Assembly: GCA_004145795.1 (NCBI GenBank)
Contig: SEIO01000014.1
Coordinates: 7,889 to 69,454, forward strand
Length of the DNA stretch: 61,566 nucleotides
From: Lentibacillus lipolyticus
GTDB taxonomy: Bacteria; Bacillota; Bacilli; Bacillales; Amphibacillaceae
Direction: 5' to 3'
Below are positions 8,663 through 17,569 of the stretch, piece by piece. Positions within the stretch are counted from its first letter, which is position 1; each line of letters starts with the position of its first letter. The translations under genes and the position numbers were made by a program. Under the pieces are notes generated by a model. It saw nothing but the letters and a program-made list of their open reading frames with translations, made no database searches and was not told where the DNA came from.

Positions 8663-10417
8663 TTAGTGTTTCTGTGACTGGTAGAGAAATGTTGCGAATT
8701 GGCCGCGTGTGACGGCTTCATCCGGCCGGAAGTCATCCAGCTCACTCGTAATGCCGAGGTTGGCAAGTATTTGCACACTGTCTTTATGCGATGGATCCAC
8801 ATTCGACAGGTTGATATCTACGTCTTCCCCACCACTTTCCAGATCAAATGCACTTACCAATGTGGATGCCATTTGCTGGCGGGTCAGCTGTTTATCCGGC
8901 ATATAGTTGCCATTGCTGCCTGTGAAAACGCCCGCTTGGCCTACAGCTGCTATATACGCTGCATACTGGTCATCCGGCTTGACATCATCAAAGAAGTCGG
9001 TAACAGCTGATTTACCTGGCTTCTCAAGCTCGAGAACCCTTGTGAACATAATCGCCGCATGCGGGCGGGTCAGGACTTTTCCAGTACCGAATGAACCATC
9101 CTCATACCCGATGATTCCCTGTGCTGTCAGCCATTCGATGCCGGTTGCATGGGAGTCATCCCGGCTCACATCCGTATACAGATAATATGGCTTGGTTGCT
9201 GTGGAGACCGCCATCAGCACCGACGAAACGCCTCGCTGTCGCCCGTCGGACGGCCTGTTGGCCACGTCGACTGCGTCATATCCCGGGTACCGGACGGCCA
9301 TGGTTGTCGAGCCGCCGCCATCCAGGTTCAGCGCCCGGTCGGCACCCAATTCGACGGCATAGTTGGCAAGTTCCGGCAACGACATACCTTTCGCATAGCC
9401 TTTTTGCCGTCCGTCAGCCGTGATAAAAAAGACTTTTTCCCCGGTCTCATCGATCGCAACCGCTGTCCTCGGTGCCTTCACACTTGCACGCCAGCTGTTC
9501 GGATTCATCGACAAATGGACCTCGCCGTCTTCTACAAGCATTGGCCCGCTTGCCAGCATAAACGAGGAACCTTTCCATTGGTCATCAATGTCCACTGCAA
9601 AAGAAACTTCCTCCCCGACTTCCATGTCAGCAAGCTGTTCCGAACCTTTGCCGTGTCCGGACAGCACAAACCCATTCTCCGGTATGTCGGTACTGCTTGT
9701 ATCGCCGTATTCGCGCACGGCTGCTACCGTACCTTTATAAGCAGACCCGAACTCCAGAATCGGCTCTCTCTCTGTCGTGACAACGACTTCGGTTCCATAT
9801 TCATTCGTTTGGGTCGTGTTACCGTGAAACGCCGACGTGTACAGGGTAACACTATCTTCGGTCCGAGGTTTGTTCACGCTCGTAATCTCGTATTCTTTTC
9901 CTTTGTATGTATAATCCATCTCCAGCTGATAATGGTCAATCATACCTTTGCCGTCTTTCATGCCAAAAGCAATCGGCTCATTGACATAACTGTCGCGGCT
10001 GTCGGAAACTTTTTGTCCGGCAAATGTCAGTTTATTATCCTTTGAAATGAGATACATAGGAATACGCGGGCCCGTATGGAAAAACGACGCATTCACCGCA
10101 CCGACAACGCGGTGGTCATACCGGTGATGGTTGAGCGCTAGTGATGTGGTCGTTAATAATTTATTCAGCCCTTCCGGAAAACCAATCTCTACCGATGTAT
10201 TCTGTTCGCTCGTGTCTATCTCCATGACACGTACGGCCTGGTTCCCCGAAGAGTTGGATGAACGGATATCTTTGTATTGAACCCCTTCGGACACCGGGAA
10301 CTGTTCCTGAACGGTTTCCGCTGCCGCTGCCTCAGCCGGAATACCAAAAGCAATCGCCCATAACACCAAAACTGCCGCCTGAATCGATAACATACCCTTG
10401 ATTGTCTGTTTCGTCAT
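8663..10417 (-). CDS. SLH-anchored phosphodiester glycosidase (NAGPA/DUF2233)
   Basis: This 584-residue secreted enzyme belongs to the phosphodiester glycosidase family (NAGPA domain), which releases sugars from sugar-1-phosphodiesters. A signal peptide ends near AEAAAAE. Family hallmarks are VNASFF (about 108-113), PRTAVAI (about 325) and ALNLDGGGSTTM (about 375). Three SLH domains fill residues about 415-584, with cores LTRPH, LTRQQ and VTRGQ, so the enzyme is fixed to the wall by its C-terminus. Likely substrates are teichoic-acid or capsule phosphodiester linkages on the cell's own surface (inference). It lies in a row of SLH-protein genes on the same strand but is separated from each by 200 bp or more. 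Confidence 0.92.
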   Translation of the reverse strand: MTKQTIKGMLSIQAAVLVLWAIAFGIPAEAAAAETVQEQFPVSEGVQYKDIRSSNSSGNQAVRVMEIDTSEQNTSVEIGFPEGLNKLLTTTSLALNHHRYDHRVVGAVNASFFHTGPRIPMYLISKDNKLTFAGQKVSDSRDSYVNEPIAFGMKDGKGMIDHYQLEMDYTYKGKEYEITSVNKPRTEDSVTLYTSAFHGNTTQTNEYGTEVVVTTEREPILEFGSAYKGTVAAVREYGDTSSTDIPENGFVLSGHGKGSEQLADMEVGEEVSFAVDIDDQWKGSSFMLASGPMLVEDGEVHLSMNPNSWRASVKAPRTAVAIDETGEKVFFITADGRQKGYAKGMSLPELANYAVELGADRALNLDGGGSTTMAVRYPGYDAVDVANRPSDGRQRGVSSVLMAVSTATKPYYLYTDVSRDDSHATGIEWLTAQGIIGYEDGSFGTGKVLTRPHAAIMFTRVLELEKPGKSAVTDFFDDVKPDDQYAAYIAAVGQAGVFTGSNGNYMPDKQLTRQQMASTLVSAFDLESGGEDVDINLSNVDPSHKDSVQILANLGITSELDDFRPDEAVTRGQFATFLYQSQKH

Positions 10418-10508
10418 TCAATGTATCTCCCTTTGTTTCATAGATTTATAGTCTATTATATCGCTAAACTCGACAAAATTCTAGGGGAGATGCGGGGGAG
10501 ATGTGTGC

Positions 10509-10573
10509 GTGCCAGGCACCTTGAATATTCTGAATTGTTTCGGTGCCTGGCACACAAACAACGTGCCTGGCAC
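10509..10573. repeat. REP-like unit with a third palindrome
   Basis: Palindromes at 10509-10519, 10542-10552 and 10563-10573 surround ATATTCTGAATT. The first two are 33 bp apart. The unit sits between two SLH-protein genes on the minus strand. Confidence 0.85.
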
Positions 10574-10578
10574 ACAAA

Positions 10579-10616
10579 CAAAAAACCTGCCCTGTCAGGT
10601 TGTGACTAGGGCAGGC
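10579..10616 (-). terminator. Terminator of the SLH-DUF6612 gene
   Basis: The stem CCTGCCCT (10586-10593) / AGGGCAGG (10608-10615) is followed on the minus strand by a T7 run. It lies about 20 bp past the stop of the gene ending at 10636. Confidence 0.85.
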
Positions 10617-10635
10617 CTATTTTCATAGTTTCCAG

Positions 10636-12231
10636 TTATTGTTCGACTGGCTGTGGCTGTGGCTGCGGCTGCGGCGGTTCAATTTCACTCAATTCTTCCA
10701 TTGAAATGGTTTCATCCGCATCCGGTGTATCAATGGATATATCGCCATTAATGTTTTGTTTGGTTTGATCGGCGGAAAGTTGAAGGCCGAATGTCTCCTG
10801 TTCCGCGGTCACATCAACATCCAGCTCAACAGCGTTATGAGCGATGTAGTTTTGATGATTGATAACCACATATTCTTCAAATGTATTAATCTGCAATGTG
10901 TTATCTACCTCGGACGTAATGGCATCGATATTTTCTTTCACCGTTGCCATTTCTTCTTGTGCCTGCTTGATTTCTTCTTCCGTCAGACCAAGCGCCTCTT
11001 GATACTCTGGATTCTCCAGGATTTCCAGAAACTCCGGCATAAAGCCAGTGAGCAGTGTTTCCACAAATGGCTTCAAATCTTCATTCGTCAGTTCGAATTG
11101 AAGCACTTGCTTGGCATCGACACCTTCTGGAACGTCATAGGAACCAGCTTCTGCTTTTGTATAGTAGTCGTCCGCGAAGTAATCGACGAACAGGTTCTGG
11201 ACAGCCAGTGCAAATTCTGTTTGTACATCCATATCAACACTTGGCTGGCCTTGCATCTCTTGAAGTTCCTGCATATCAAATTCGATAAATTTGCCATCCA
11301 GCTCTTCTGGCAATGGTGCCGCTGGGGTGTTCGGGAACTTCATCCACATTTTTTCTTCGGTCATGATCATCGGGATGGAGATGGTCGTTTCCATATCACC
11401 TTTCATGGTAACGTCAACCGACGCATCCATCATCATTGGGTCTTTTTGGTAAGAACCGCTGATGTCCACTTGAATATCTTCCATCATCATTGCAGCCATT
11501 TCTTGTTCCGGCGTGCTTTGCAACGATTCCGGAAGGCTGAGGCCCAAGTTTGCACTGCCTTCGAATTCATAGGAATCCAGTTCCATTTCGTTCGCATATG
11601 CTTCTTTCAACAGCTCAGACACATCTTTGCTGTTATCAACGGACTGCGCCAGCATGACAGTAAATCCGGCACGGGAAATGTTTTCATTTGGACGGAAGTC
11701 ATCCAACTGATTGGTGACGCCTAAGTCAGCCAGTACTTGCACATTGTCCTGGTGGCTCGGTGCGACATTACTGAGATTTACGTCAACGCTTTTCTCGCCG
11801 CTTTCCAGGTCAAATGCACTAACCAGAACCGAAGCCATTTGCTGGCGGGTCAGTTTCTTATTCGGCATAAACGCACCATCACTGCCGTTAATGACGCCGG
11901 CTTTACCAGTTGCCGCTATATAATCGGCATACGGATGGTCTGGTTCGACATCATCAAAGTAGTTGGTCACTTCGTCGCTATCTGGCATTTCCAAATCCAG
12001 CGCATTTGCCAGAATAATAGCCGCATGGGCCCGGGTTAATTCATCATTCACGCCAAACGAGTCGTCTTCATAGCCTTCGATAACGCCTGCTTCAGCAAAA
12101 CGGTAAATAGCGTCCGCTGCCCAGAAATCCTCCGGCACATCGGAAAACGTTTTTTCCGCATCAGCCTGCAAACTCGGCGTGACAAGGCTTACTAATACTG
12201 CAAATACAGCAATCCAAATTCCTTTTCTCAT
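10636..12231 (-). CDS. SLH-anchored protein with DUF6612/LppX-like domain
   Basis: The 531-residue product has a signal peptide (MRKGIWIAVFAVLVSL... LQADA), three SLH domains (about 27-200, cores LTRAH, LTRQQ, ISRAG), and a C-terminal domain (about 215-510) with SYEFEGSANLGLS, MKGDMETTISIPMIMTEEKMWMKFP and long amphipathic strands. That pattern matches DUF6612-type lipoprotein-fold domains, which may bind lipid or polymer. The tail is a PQ repeat (PPQPQPQPQP). I chose ATG 12231 because GGGGAGGAG lies just before it and a signal peptide follows. The open frame runs on to 12960 only because the upstream 21-bp tandem repeat lacks stops; that extension is not a plausible N-terminus. Function unknown. 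Confidence 0.85.
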   Translation of the reverse strand: MRKGIWIAVFAVLVSLVTPSLQADAEKTFSDVPEDFWAADAIYRFAEAGVIEGYEDDSFGVNDELTRAHAAIILANALDLEMPDSDEVTNYFDDVEPDHPYADYIAATGKAGVINGSDGAFMPNKKLTRQQMASVLVSAFDLESGEKSVDVNLSNVAPSHQDNVQVLADLGVTNQLDDFRPNENISRAGFTVMLAQSVDNSKDVSELLKEAYANEMELDSYEFEGSANLGLSLPESLQSTPEQEMAAMMMEDIQVDISGSYQKDPMMMDASVDVTMKGDMETTISIPMIMTEEKMWMKFPNTPAAPLPEELDGKFIEFDMQELQEMQGQPSVDMDVQTEFALAVQNLFVDYFADDYYTKAEAGSYDVPEGVDAKQVLQFELTNEDLKPFVETLLTGFMPEFLEILENPEYQEALGLTEEEIKQAQEEMATVKENIDAITSEVDNTLQINTFEEYVVINHQNYIAHNAVELDVDVTAEQETFGLQLSADQTKQNINGDISIDTPDADETISMEELSEIEPPQPQPQPQPVEQ

Positions 12232-12419
12232 GTTTCTCCTCCCCATTATGTAGTATGGTAAGTTAATCTCTTTGTCGCCGCTATTTCTAAAATCAGAAAT
12301 AGTGCGCATTTCAAATATTAACTTTAACCCCCAGTATATCATTCTTTTAAATAATTTTGTTAGAAAACATAAAAAAAATGTTTTTAAAGATGTTTCTTTT
12401 TGGTTCGGAGGCCGGGTGT

Positions 12420-12975
12420 GGGGGAGTATCGCCACTTCAGGATTAAGAATCGCCGTTTCAAGGCCGGGAATCGCTGCTTCGGGATCAGGTATCGCCACTT
12501 CGGGTTCAGGAATCGCCCGGTGCGGGGGTAGAATCGCCACTTCGGGACCGGGAATCGCCCGATGCGGGAGGAGTATCGCTACTTGAGGACCAAGAATCGC
12601 CCAGTGCGGGAGGAGTATCGCTACTTGAGGACCAAGAATCGCCCAGTACGGGAGGAGTATCGCTACTTGAGGACCAAGAATCGCCCGGTGCGGGAGGAGT
12701 ATCGCAACTTGAGGACCAAGAATCGCCCAGTCGGGACCCAGTATCGCCACTTCGGAATCAGGAATCGCCGGGTGCGGGGGGAGTATCGCCACTTCGGGAT
12801 CGGGAATCGCCCGATGCGGGGGGAGTATCGCCGTTTTGAGGCCGGGAATCGCAACTTCGGGAGCAGGAATCGCCGGATGCGGGAGGAGTATCGCCTCCTC
12901 AGGGCCGGGAATCGCCCGGTTGGGACACAGTATCACCACTTGAGGACCCAGTATCGCCACTTCGAGACCAAGTAT
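12420..12975. repeat. Tandem array of about 26 units of 21 bp
   Basis: Units alternate between two 21-bp forms, one built on AATCGCCCGGTGCGGG and one on TATCGC(C/T)ACTTGAGGACC, so 42 bp is the higher-order period. Because 21 is a multiple of three and no stops occur, both strands stay open: the minus strand would encode heptads such as AILPPHR-AIPGPEV and the plus strand EYRYLRT-KNRPVRE. The array lies upstream of the SLH-DUF6612 gene and of the divergent DUF6056 operon. No start signal supports translation. Two small A/T hairpins (12282-12303 and 12366-12386) lie between the array and the SLH gene. Confidence 0.85.
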
Positions 12976-13022
12976 CCCCCGGGGCTACCCTGAAAATGGC
13001 CATCCTGACAGCTAAACTTAAC

Positions 13023-13052
13023 TTGGACACGCAACCGGAATTATTATATACT
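13023..13052 (+). promoter_or_regulatory. Candidate promoter of the glycosylation cassette
   Basis: TTGGAC (13023-13028) and TATACT (13047-13052) are 18 bp apart, about 70 bases before the DUF6056 gene. This is close to the sigma-A consensus. Confidence 0.5.
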
Positions 13053-13121
13053 ACTAGATGTCAAATGAAATCGAATCATGTAGCCGTTTATGCCGAACGA
13101 GAGAAAGAGCGGGGATTATAA

Positions 13122-14633
13122 GTGTCTGTACGATATAAATACACCTATCATATCGCATTTTTTACAGGAGTTTTTTTATTTTATTTTTTCATTGCCTATC
13201 TGACCCCTTATACCGGTGATGACTGGACGTGGGGGACCGAACGGGGAATGAACAGGCTAGAAAATCATTTTACAGATTATAATGGCCGGTATCTCAGCAA
13301 TATGATCGAACTTATCGTTACCAGGTATGAATGGCTGCGGTACCTCGTCATGTCGGTCTTTGCGACTGCTTTAGTCTATGTCATAGGAAGGGTAATCGGT
13401 CAAGCGAATAGAATGCTATATTGGCTATTAGCATTTCTGTTTATGCTGCTTCTCCCAGTGGATATGTATGCGCAAACGTTTGGATGGACGGCCGGATTCG
13501 TTAATTATGTTCCTTCGATGGCTTTACTATTGCTGTATTTCATGATGGTAAAAAACATTTTTTCCGAACAGCCGCCAGTTTATCGGAAATGGCAGCTCTA
13601 TTCCGTTGTCCCCCTCGGTTTGTCCACACAGCTCATTGTCGAACATGTGACGTTATTTGCGATTTTTGTCGGGTGTATGGTGATTCTGTATACCTTTATC
13701 GCGCATCGAAAATTTTATCTTGTTCATATGCTCTATTTGCTGTCATCTGTCATCGGGGCGGTCATCATGTTTTCGAACAGTGCCTACTGGAACATACTTA
13801 GCGGGCAGGACAAACATGCCTACAGAGACATTAAAAATGAAGCTAATTCGGGGTTGTTGACGAACGCCTATGACGTGTTTTCCGGTGATATGTATCGCTA
13901 TTTGTTTATCGATAATCCGGCCGTTCATTTGTTTATTGGCGTCATGGTCATGATCCTCGTGGTGCACGTGGTGTCCAAGTCAAGCGTCGTCCATTTCGTA
14001 TGGAAGCCGGTCGTGCTTTTGACTGTCGTTGGGTTTTTATTATATACCCTCGTTTTTCAACATATGTTAGGAACTGCTTATTTGGGAACCCTGACAAATG
14101 ATGCCGAAGCTATCTTAAGTGCGTTCTATTTTATAGCTATCACCCTGTCTGTTGGGTTTGTGAGGGAAAAGGCGGTTCGGAACCGGCTGATCTTGTATGT
14201 GCTCGGTATAGTCCTGTTGTCGGCGCCGTTTGCTTATGTGACGCCTTATGGCCCGAGAGCAGCATTCGCGTCCTATATCTTTATGGTGTTATTTGGTTTA
14301 GAATTGCTTGCGTATAACAAGAAATGGCTCGAATGGAACACCAAGCCGCTTCGCACCGTGCTGATTGGGCTTGTCACGGCGGCTATCGCAGCATATGCCG
14401 GCATTTTTGCCGTGATTGGGCATGTCAACCAGGAACGGCTCGATCATTTGCACACGCAAGCAGCGGCGAATCAAGCGCAAATCGATCTTCCGGAATTGCC
14501 GTTTTCGCAATTTATGTGGTTCTCCACACCGCCGGATGAGCATTTTAACACGATGTTCAAACGTTTTCACGGCGTGCCGGAAACGACCGACGTCCAGTTT
14601 ATCCCATATACCGAATGGGAAAAAAGAACCTAA
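13122..14633 (+). CDS. DUF6056 polytopic membrane protein, likely glycosyltransferase
   Basis: The 503-residue protein has about ten or more hydrophobic segments. Near the N-terminus, YLTPYTGDDWTWG is followed by NGRYLSNMIEL, the conserved start of the DUF6056 family. The paired acidic residues after the first membrane helix recall GT-C enzymes that use polyprenyl-phosphate sugars. Two genes follow closely: a GT2 family polyprenyl-sugar synthase and a GtrA flippase. Together they form a three-component system in which this protein would transfer the flipped sugar to a wall or teichoic-acid acceptor outside the membrane (inference by analogy with Gtr and CsbB systems). The start is a GTG at 13122 with a modest GCGGGG upstream. 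Confidence 0.8.
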   Translation: MSVRYKYTYHIAFFTGVFLFYFFIAYLTPYTGDDWTWGTERGMNRLENHFTDYNGRYLSNMIELIVTRYEWLRYLVMSVFATALVYVIGRVIGQANRMLYWLLAFLFMLLLPVDMYAQTFGWTAGFVNYVPSMALLLLYFMMVKNIFSEQPPVYRKWQLYSVVPLGLSTQLIVEHVTLFAIFVGCMVILYTFIAHRKFYLVHMLYLLSSVIGAVIMFSNSAYWNILSGQDKHAYRDIKNEANSGLLTNAYDVFSGDMYRYLFIDNPAVHLFIGVMVMILVVHVVSKSSVVHFVWKPVVLLTVVGFLLYTLVFQHMLGTAYLGTLTNDAEAILSAFYFIAITLSVGFVREKAVRNRLILYVLGIVLLSAPFAYVTPYGPRAAFASYIFMVLFGLELLAYNKKWLEWNTKPLRTVLIGLVTAAIAAYAGIFAVIGHVNQERLDHLHTQAAANQAQIDLPELPFSQFMWFSTPPDEHFNTMFKRFHGVPETTDVQFIPYTEWEKRT

Positions 14634-14666
14634 ATGTTTCACGATATTAGGTAAGGAAGGATTACG

Positions 14667-15644
14667 ATGAAAACAGTCTCCCTTATCATACCGTGTTTTA
14701 ATGAAAGTGATTCATTGAAACAGACGTATGAAGCGATTAAACAAGTTTCAGAGCAGTCGGCAGCCTTTTCGCATGAAATCATTTTTGTCGACGATGGAAG
14801 CCAGGACAACACCTTTTCCATCATGTATGACCTGGCCGCGAAGGATGAATGTGTTAAATACATCACGTTCACAAGGAATTTCGGGAAAGAAGCGGCAATG
14901 CTGGCCGGATTAAAAAGCGCCTCCGGGGATGCGGTCATTATCATGGATGCCGACTTACAGCATCCGCCGCACATGATTTTAGATATGCTGCAGGCTTATG
15001 AGGATGGGTATCACCAAGTCGTTGCCAAACGGACACGGACGAATGAAAAGCCACTCCGCAAGTGGTTGACGAAGTTTTATTATAAAATGATCAATAAGCT
15101 GATCGATGTCGAGTTGGTCGACGGCATCGGGGACTTTCGCCTGCTGAGCCGCCAAGCCGTTGACACGCTGTTACGCATGCCGGAGTACAACCGGTTTTCC
15201 AAAGGACTGTTTTCATGGATTGGGTATGAGAAAAAAGTCATTGCATATGAGAACCAGGAGCGGGTGGCAGGCAGCAGTAAATGGGGTTTCGGTAAATTAT
15301 TAAATTATGCGATTGACGGAATTATCTCCTTCAACAGCAAACCGTTGCGCTTGCTTATCTATATGGGCATCATCATTACGGTGTTAAACATGTTGTATAT
15401 CGGCATTTCGTTTGTGCAAATTCTCTTGTTTGGCATCGATGTTCCCGGCTACTTCACGCTCATCTCCTCCGTCTTATTCCTTGGAGGTGTTCAGCTTATT
15501 TCCATCGGCATTTTAGGGGAGTATGTGGGACGAATCTTTTATGAAGTGAAGCGCAGGCCCGAGTATGTTGTGGAGCACACGAATGTAAAGCGCGAAAAAG
15601 CCAAGCATTATACCGTGAAACTGCCAATCGGTGACAAAAAATGA
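14667..15644 (+). CDS. GT2 polyprenyl-phosphate glycosyltransferase (CsbB/GtrB-like)
   Basis: The 325-residue enzyme has an N-terminal GT-A domain with VSLIIPCFNES, FVDDGSQDNT and the DxD-type IIMDADLQHPP, and two C-terminal membrane helices (LLIYMGIIITVLNMLYIG, VLFLGGVQLISIGILG). This is the DPM1/GtrB/CsbB architecture: a nucleotide sugar is joined to undecaprenyl phosphate on the cytoplasmic face. AAGGAAGG precedes the start. Its stop overlaps the start of the GtrA gene by four bases (ATGA), so the two are translationally coupled. The sugar cannot be told from sequence. Confidence 0.92.
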   Translation: MKTVSLIIPCFNESDSLKQTYEAIKQVSEQSAAFSHEIIFVDDGSQDNTFSIMYDLAAKDECVKYITFTRNFGKEAAMLAGLKSASGDAVIIMDADLQHPPHMILDMLQAYEDGYHQVVAKRTRTNEKPLRKWLTKFYYKMINKLIDVELVDGIGDFRLLSRQAVDTLLRMPEYNRFSKGLFSWIGYEKKVIAYENQERVAGSSKWGFGKLLNYAIDGIISFNSKPLRLLIYMGIIITVLNMLYIGISFVQILLFGIDVPGYFTLISSVLFLGGVQLISIGILGEYVGRIFYEVKRRPEYVVEHTNVKREKAKHYTVKLPIGDKK

Positions 15645-16027
15645 TAAATAGGGTTATGGACTTGATTCAAAATAAATCGTTTGTCCGGTTTGTCATCGTC
15701 GGCTGCATCAATACATTGAACTATTATATTCTTTATGTGCTGTTGATGTCACTTGGCAGTCCGTATATCATCAGTCACTCGCTGGCATTCGGCATCAGTA
15801 TGGTCGGTTCTTTTTACTTAAATTGTTACTTCACGTATCGGACGAAACCGACGTTTGCGAAGTTTTTTCAATTTCCGCTGACCTATGTCGTTAATTACAG
15901 CGTCTCGACGTTATCCCTCTACGTATTGGTTGACCTGCTGCAGTTCAGTGAATTTCTCGCCCCGCTCATCGCAGCCGTCATACCAATCCCGTTTACGTAT
16001 ATGATCTCGAAAATCATTTTGGAATAG
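15641..16027 (+). CDS. GtrA-family flippase
   Basis: A 128-residue membrane protein with four helices and the GtrA opening FVRFVIVGCINTLNYYILY. GtrA proteins are thought to flip polyprenyl-phosphate sugars across the membrane. It overlaps the GT2 gene by four bases and ends the three-gene cassette. A REP unit begins seven bases after the stop and probably acts as the end of the transcript. Confidence 0.92.
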   Translation: MINRVMDLIQNKSFVRFVIVGCINTLNYYILYVLLMSLGSPYIISHSLAFGISMVGSFYLNCYFTYRTKPTFAKFFQFPLTYVVNYSVSTLSLYVLVDLLQFSEFLAPLIAAVIPIPFTYMISKIILE

Positions 16028-16034
16028 GGCTTGG

Positions 16035-16121
16035 GTGCCAGGCACTTTGATAATTCAGAATTGTTTGGGTGCCAGGCACCGACGCAATTCCGAATTATTC
16101 TAATTGTTCGTGTGCCTGGCA
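16035..16121. repeat. REP-like units between gtrA-like gene and RAYT
   Basis: Palindromes at 16035-16045, 16069-16079 (34 bp apart) and 16111-16121. The third lies inside the last codons of the RAYT gene, which end ...AAWCQAHEQLE. Two internal AATTCNGAATT-type cores are present, the second degenerate. The region separates two convergent genes. Confidence 0.92.
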
Positions 16122-16646
16122 CCACGCCGCATATTCCGTTCCTGCTGGCACAAGGGATGGAAGGACATCGAGTCGGACGAAGGGGTGGGGACTTTTTCGC
16201 TGGTAGTAATAAAGCGGGAATGAGGAGTAGGGATACAATTGCAATTGCGAGACCATCGGCACCTTCGTTTCGATCGGGTTGCGATGGATATAGGCGGATA
16301 CTTGGAGCATCCCAGTCGGGAGAGGCACTTCTTTGGAGTAATAGCGATTTTGATAAATCTGACCGATAAATTGATGCCGCCTGCGATAATAGTCGCTGTA
16401 GCGTTTATTAATTTGCGCCATGAGGGTGCCAAGCGGAACATGAGGTGATCGGAGCAATAAATGAACGTGGTTGGTCATAATACAATATGCATGCACTTCA
16501 AAGGGATACTTATGATAAACGCCATTCAAAATACGATAATACTCATTCACATCGGTATGGTCTATGAAAATAGGTTGCCGGTTATTGCCGCGCATGGTGA
16601 TATGATAATACCCATTTTCATGCCAGTATCGCTTAGGTCTGCCCAT
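16095..16646 (-). CDS. REP-associated tyrosine transposase (RAYT, Y1 family)
   Basis: This 183-residue protein is a Y1/HUH single-strand transposase of the RAYT group. It has GYYHITMRGNNR (10s-20s), the HUH motif in CIMTNHVHLLL (about 56-66), and a conserved region GQIYQNRYYSK (about 94-104) with the candidate catalytic tyrosine in the YSDYYRRR-QNRYYS segment. RAYTs cut and join single-stranded REP hairpins and are usually single copies beside the REPs they mobilise. Here the gene's own 3' end is made of the GTGCCAGGCAC palindrome, and about 20 related loci lie in the window. The start is ATG 16646 after GGGTGGG; a CCGGGT/ACCCGG hairpin (16667-16683) lies upstream. It appears intact. Confidence 0.93.
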   Translation of the reverse strand: MGRPKRYWHENGYYHITMRGNNRQPIFIDHTDVNEYYRILNGVYHKYPFEVHAYCIMTNHVHLLLRSPHVPLGTLMAQINKRYSDYYRRRHQFIGQIYQNRYYSKEVPLPTGMLQVSAYIHRNPIETKVPMVSQLQLYPYSSFPLYYYQRKSPHPFVRLDVLPSLVPAGTEYAAWCQAHEQLE

Positions 16647-16872
16647 AAAATCCCACCCCTACCGTCCGGGTCATATACCCGGTTACTTTCTGCTTCCACG
16701 TCGCTTTTTCAATGAAACTATGAACATTCCTTATTATCATAGCCCTCTGTCCAGCCTATGTAAATTGACTCAAAAAAGATGAAATTTCATTTTAGAGCGC
16801 AATAACAACCCAAAATCCTAAAACACAACCACCAAGCACGGGCAAAATTGTAAAAGTATCTGAATTGTTAGA

Positions 16873-16949
16873 GTGCCTGGCACCCAAAAAAAATTCTGCG
16901 GAGAGCTCTCTCCCCACAGAATTGTCAGAATTATCAAAGTGCCTGGCAC
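16873..16949. repeat. REP-like unit with inserted hairpin
   Basis: Palindromes at 16873-16883 and 16939-16949 enclose an additional inverted repeat (ATTCTGCGG ... CCACAGAAT, 16893-16922). The last palindrome abuts the stop codon of the lipoprotein gene. The 300-bp gap 16647-16949 holds nothing else that I can support. Confidence 0.85.
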
Positions 16950-17357
16950 CTAGTCAAGTTTAAATTGATCAAGCATGGATCCGTCTTGGGCGATGATCAG
17001 GTCTACTGTTTTATCCGGATATTTGTCTCTGATGATGTCCTGGTATTTTGTCTTCAGCTCATCATTCCATTCTTGATCAGCCTTAAGCTGGATATCAATA
17101 TTAACCGATTGTTTTCCTTCCCCTTCAACAACTTGAACCATCACATCTTGTACTTCTTTTTCCTGTTTAAGTGTCTTTTCTAAATCTTCGTCACTCGATA
17201 ACTCTTGTGAAGGCTCTTGGCTTTTTTCTTTGTCTTGTTCTTCTTGTTCTTCTTGTTTCGGCTCTTCATTCTTATCCGAATCATCTCCGGCCGAGCATCC
17301 AGCTATGGAAATGGCTGCAATCGCTAGTACCATCATCATCCATTTGCGTAGTGTCAT
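16950..17357 (-). CDS. Small lipoprotein, unknown function
   Basis: The 135-residue product has a signal peptide with lipobox SIAGCSA (Cys about residue 21), a Glu/Gln/Lys-rich linker (about 25-55), and a compact C-terminal domain with alternating strands and helices (VQDVMVQVVEGEGKQSVNIDI, TKYQDIIRDKYPDKTVDLIIA). I do not recognise the domain. The TAG stop directly touches a REP palindrome. Near-identical REP-plus-hairpin blocks lie on both sides (16861-16949 and 17461-17569) in the same orientation, so the gene sits in a REP-bounded cassette. Confidence 0.8.
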   Translation of the reverse strand: MTLRKWMMMVLAIAAISIAGCSAGDDSDKNEEPKQEEQEEQDKEKSQEPSQELSSDEDLEKTLKQEKEVQDVMVQVVEGEGKQSVNIDIQLKADQEWNDELKTKYQDIIRDKYPDKTVDLIIAQDGSMLDQFKLD

Positions 17358-17460
17358 TCTGTCATCACTCCTTCTTTAGCTTGTACATTATGTCATGATA
17401 CCTTAAACAAACCAGATTTGTATAGGTTATTATGTCCCATTCTTTATGAAAAATGTTTTG

Positions 17461-17569
17461 GTGCCTGGCACCCGAACAATTCAGAATTATTAAAGTGCCT
17501 GGCACACAAAAAATTCTACGGAGAGAGCGCTCCCCGTAGAATTGTCAGAATTATCGAAGTGCCTGGCAC
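17461..17569. repeat. REP-like unit with inserted hairpin
   Basis: Palindromes at 17461-17471, 17495-17505 (34 bp apart) and 17559-17569, with an ATTCTACGG/CCGTAGAAT hairpin at 17513-17541. The right part supplies the last five codons and the stop of the TetR gene. Confidence 0.9.

Noticed and set aside
12232-12960. N-terminal extension of the SLH-DUF6612 protein through the tandem repeat
   Set aside because: The frame is open only because the 21-bp repeat has no stops; a strong ribosome binding site and signal peptide mark ATG 12231.
12420-12975. CRISPR array
   Set aside because: Units are contiguous 21-bp repeats without unique spacers, and no cas genes are present.
12562-12993. Plus-strand repeat protein (EYRYLRT-KNRPVRE heptads)
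   Set aside because: No ribosome binding site or promoter, and the same array is open in other frames too.
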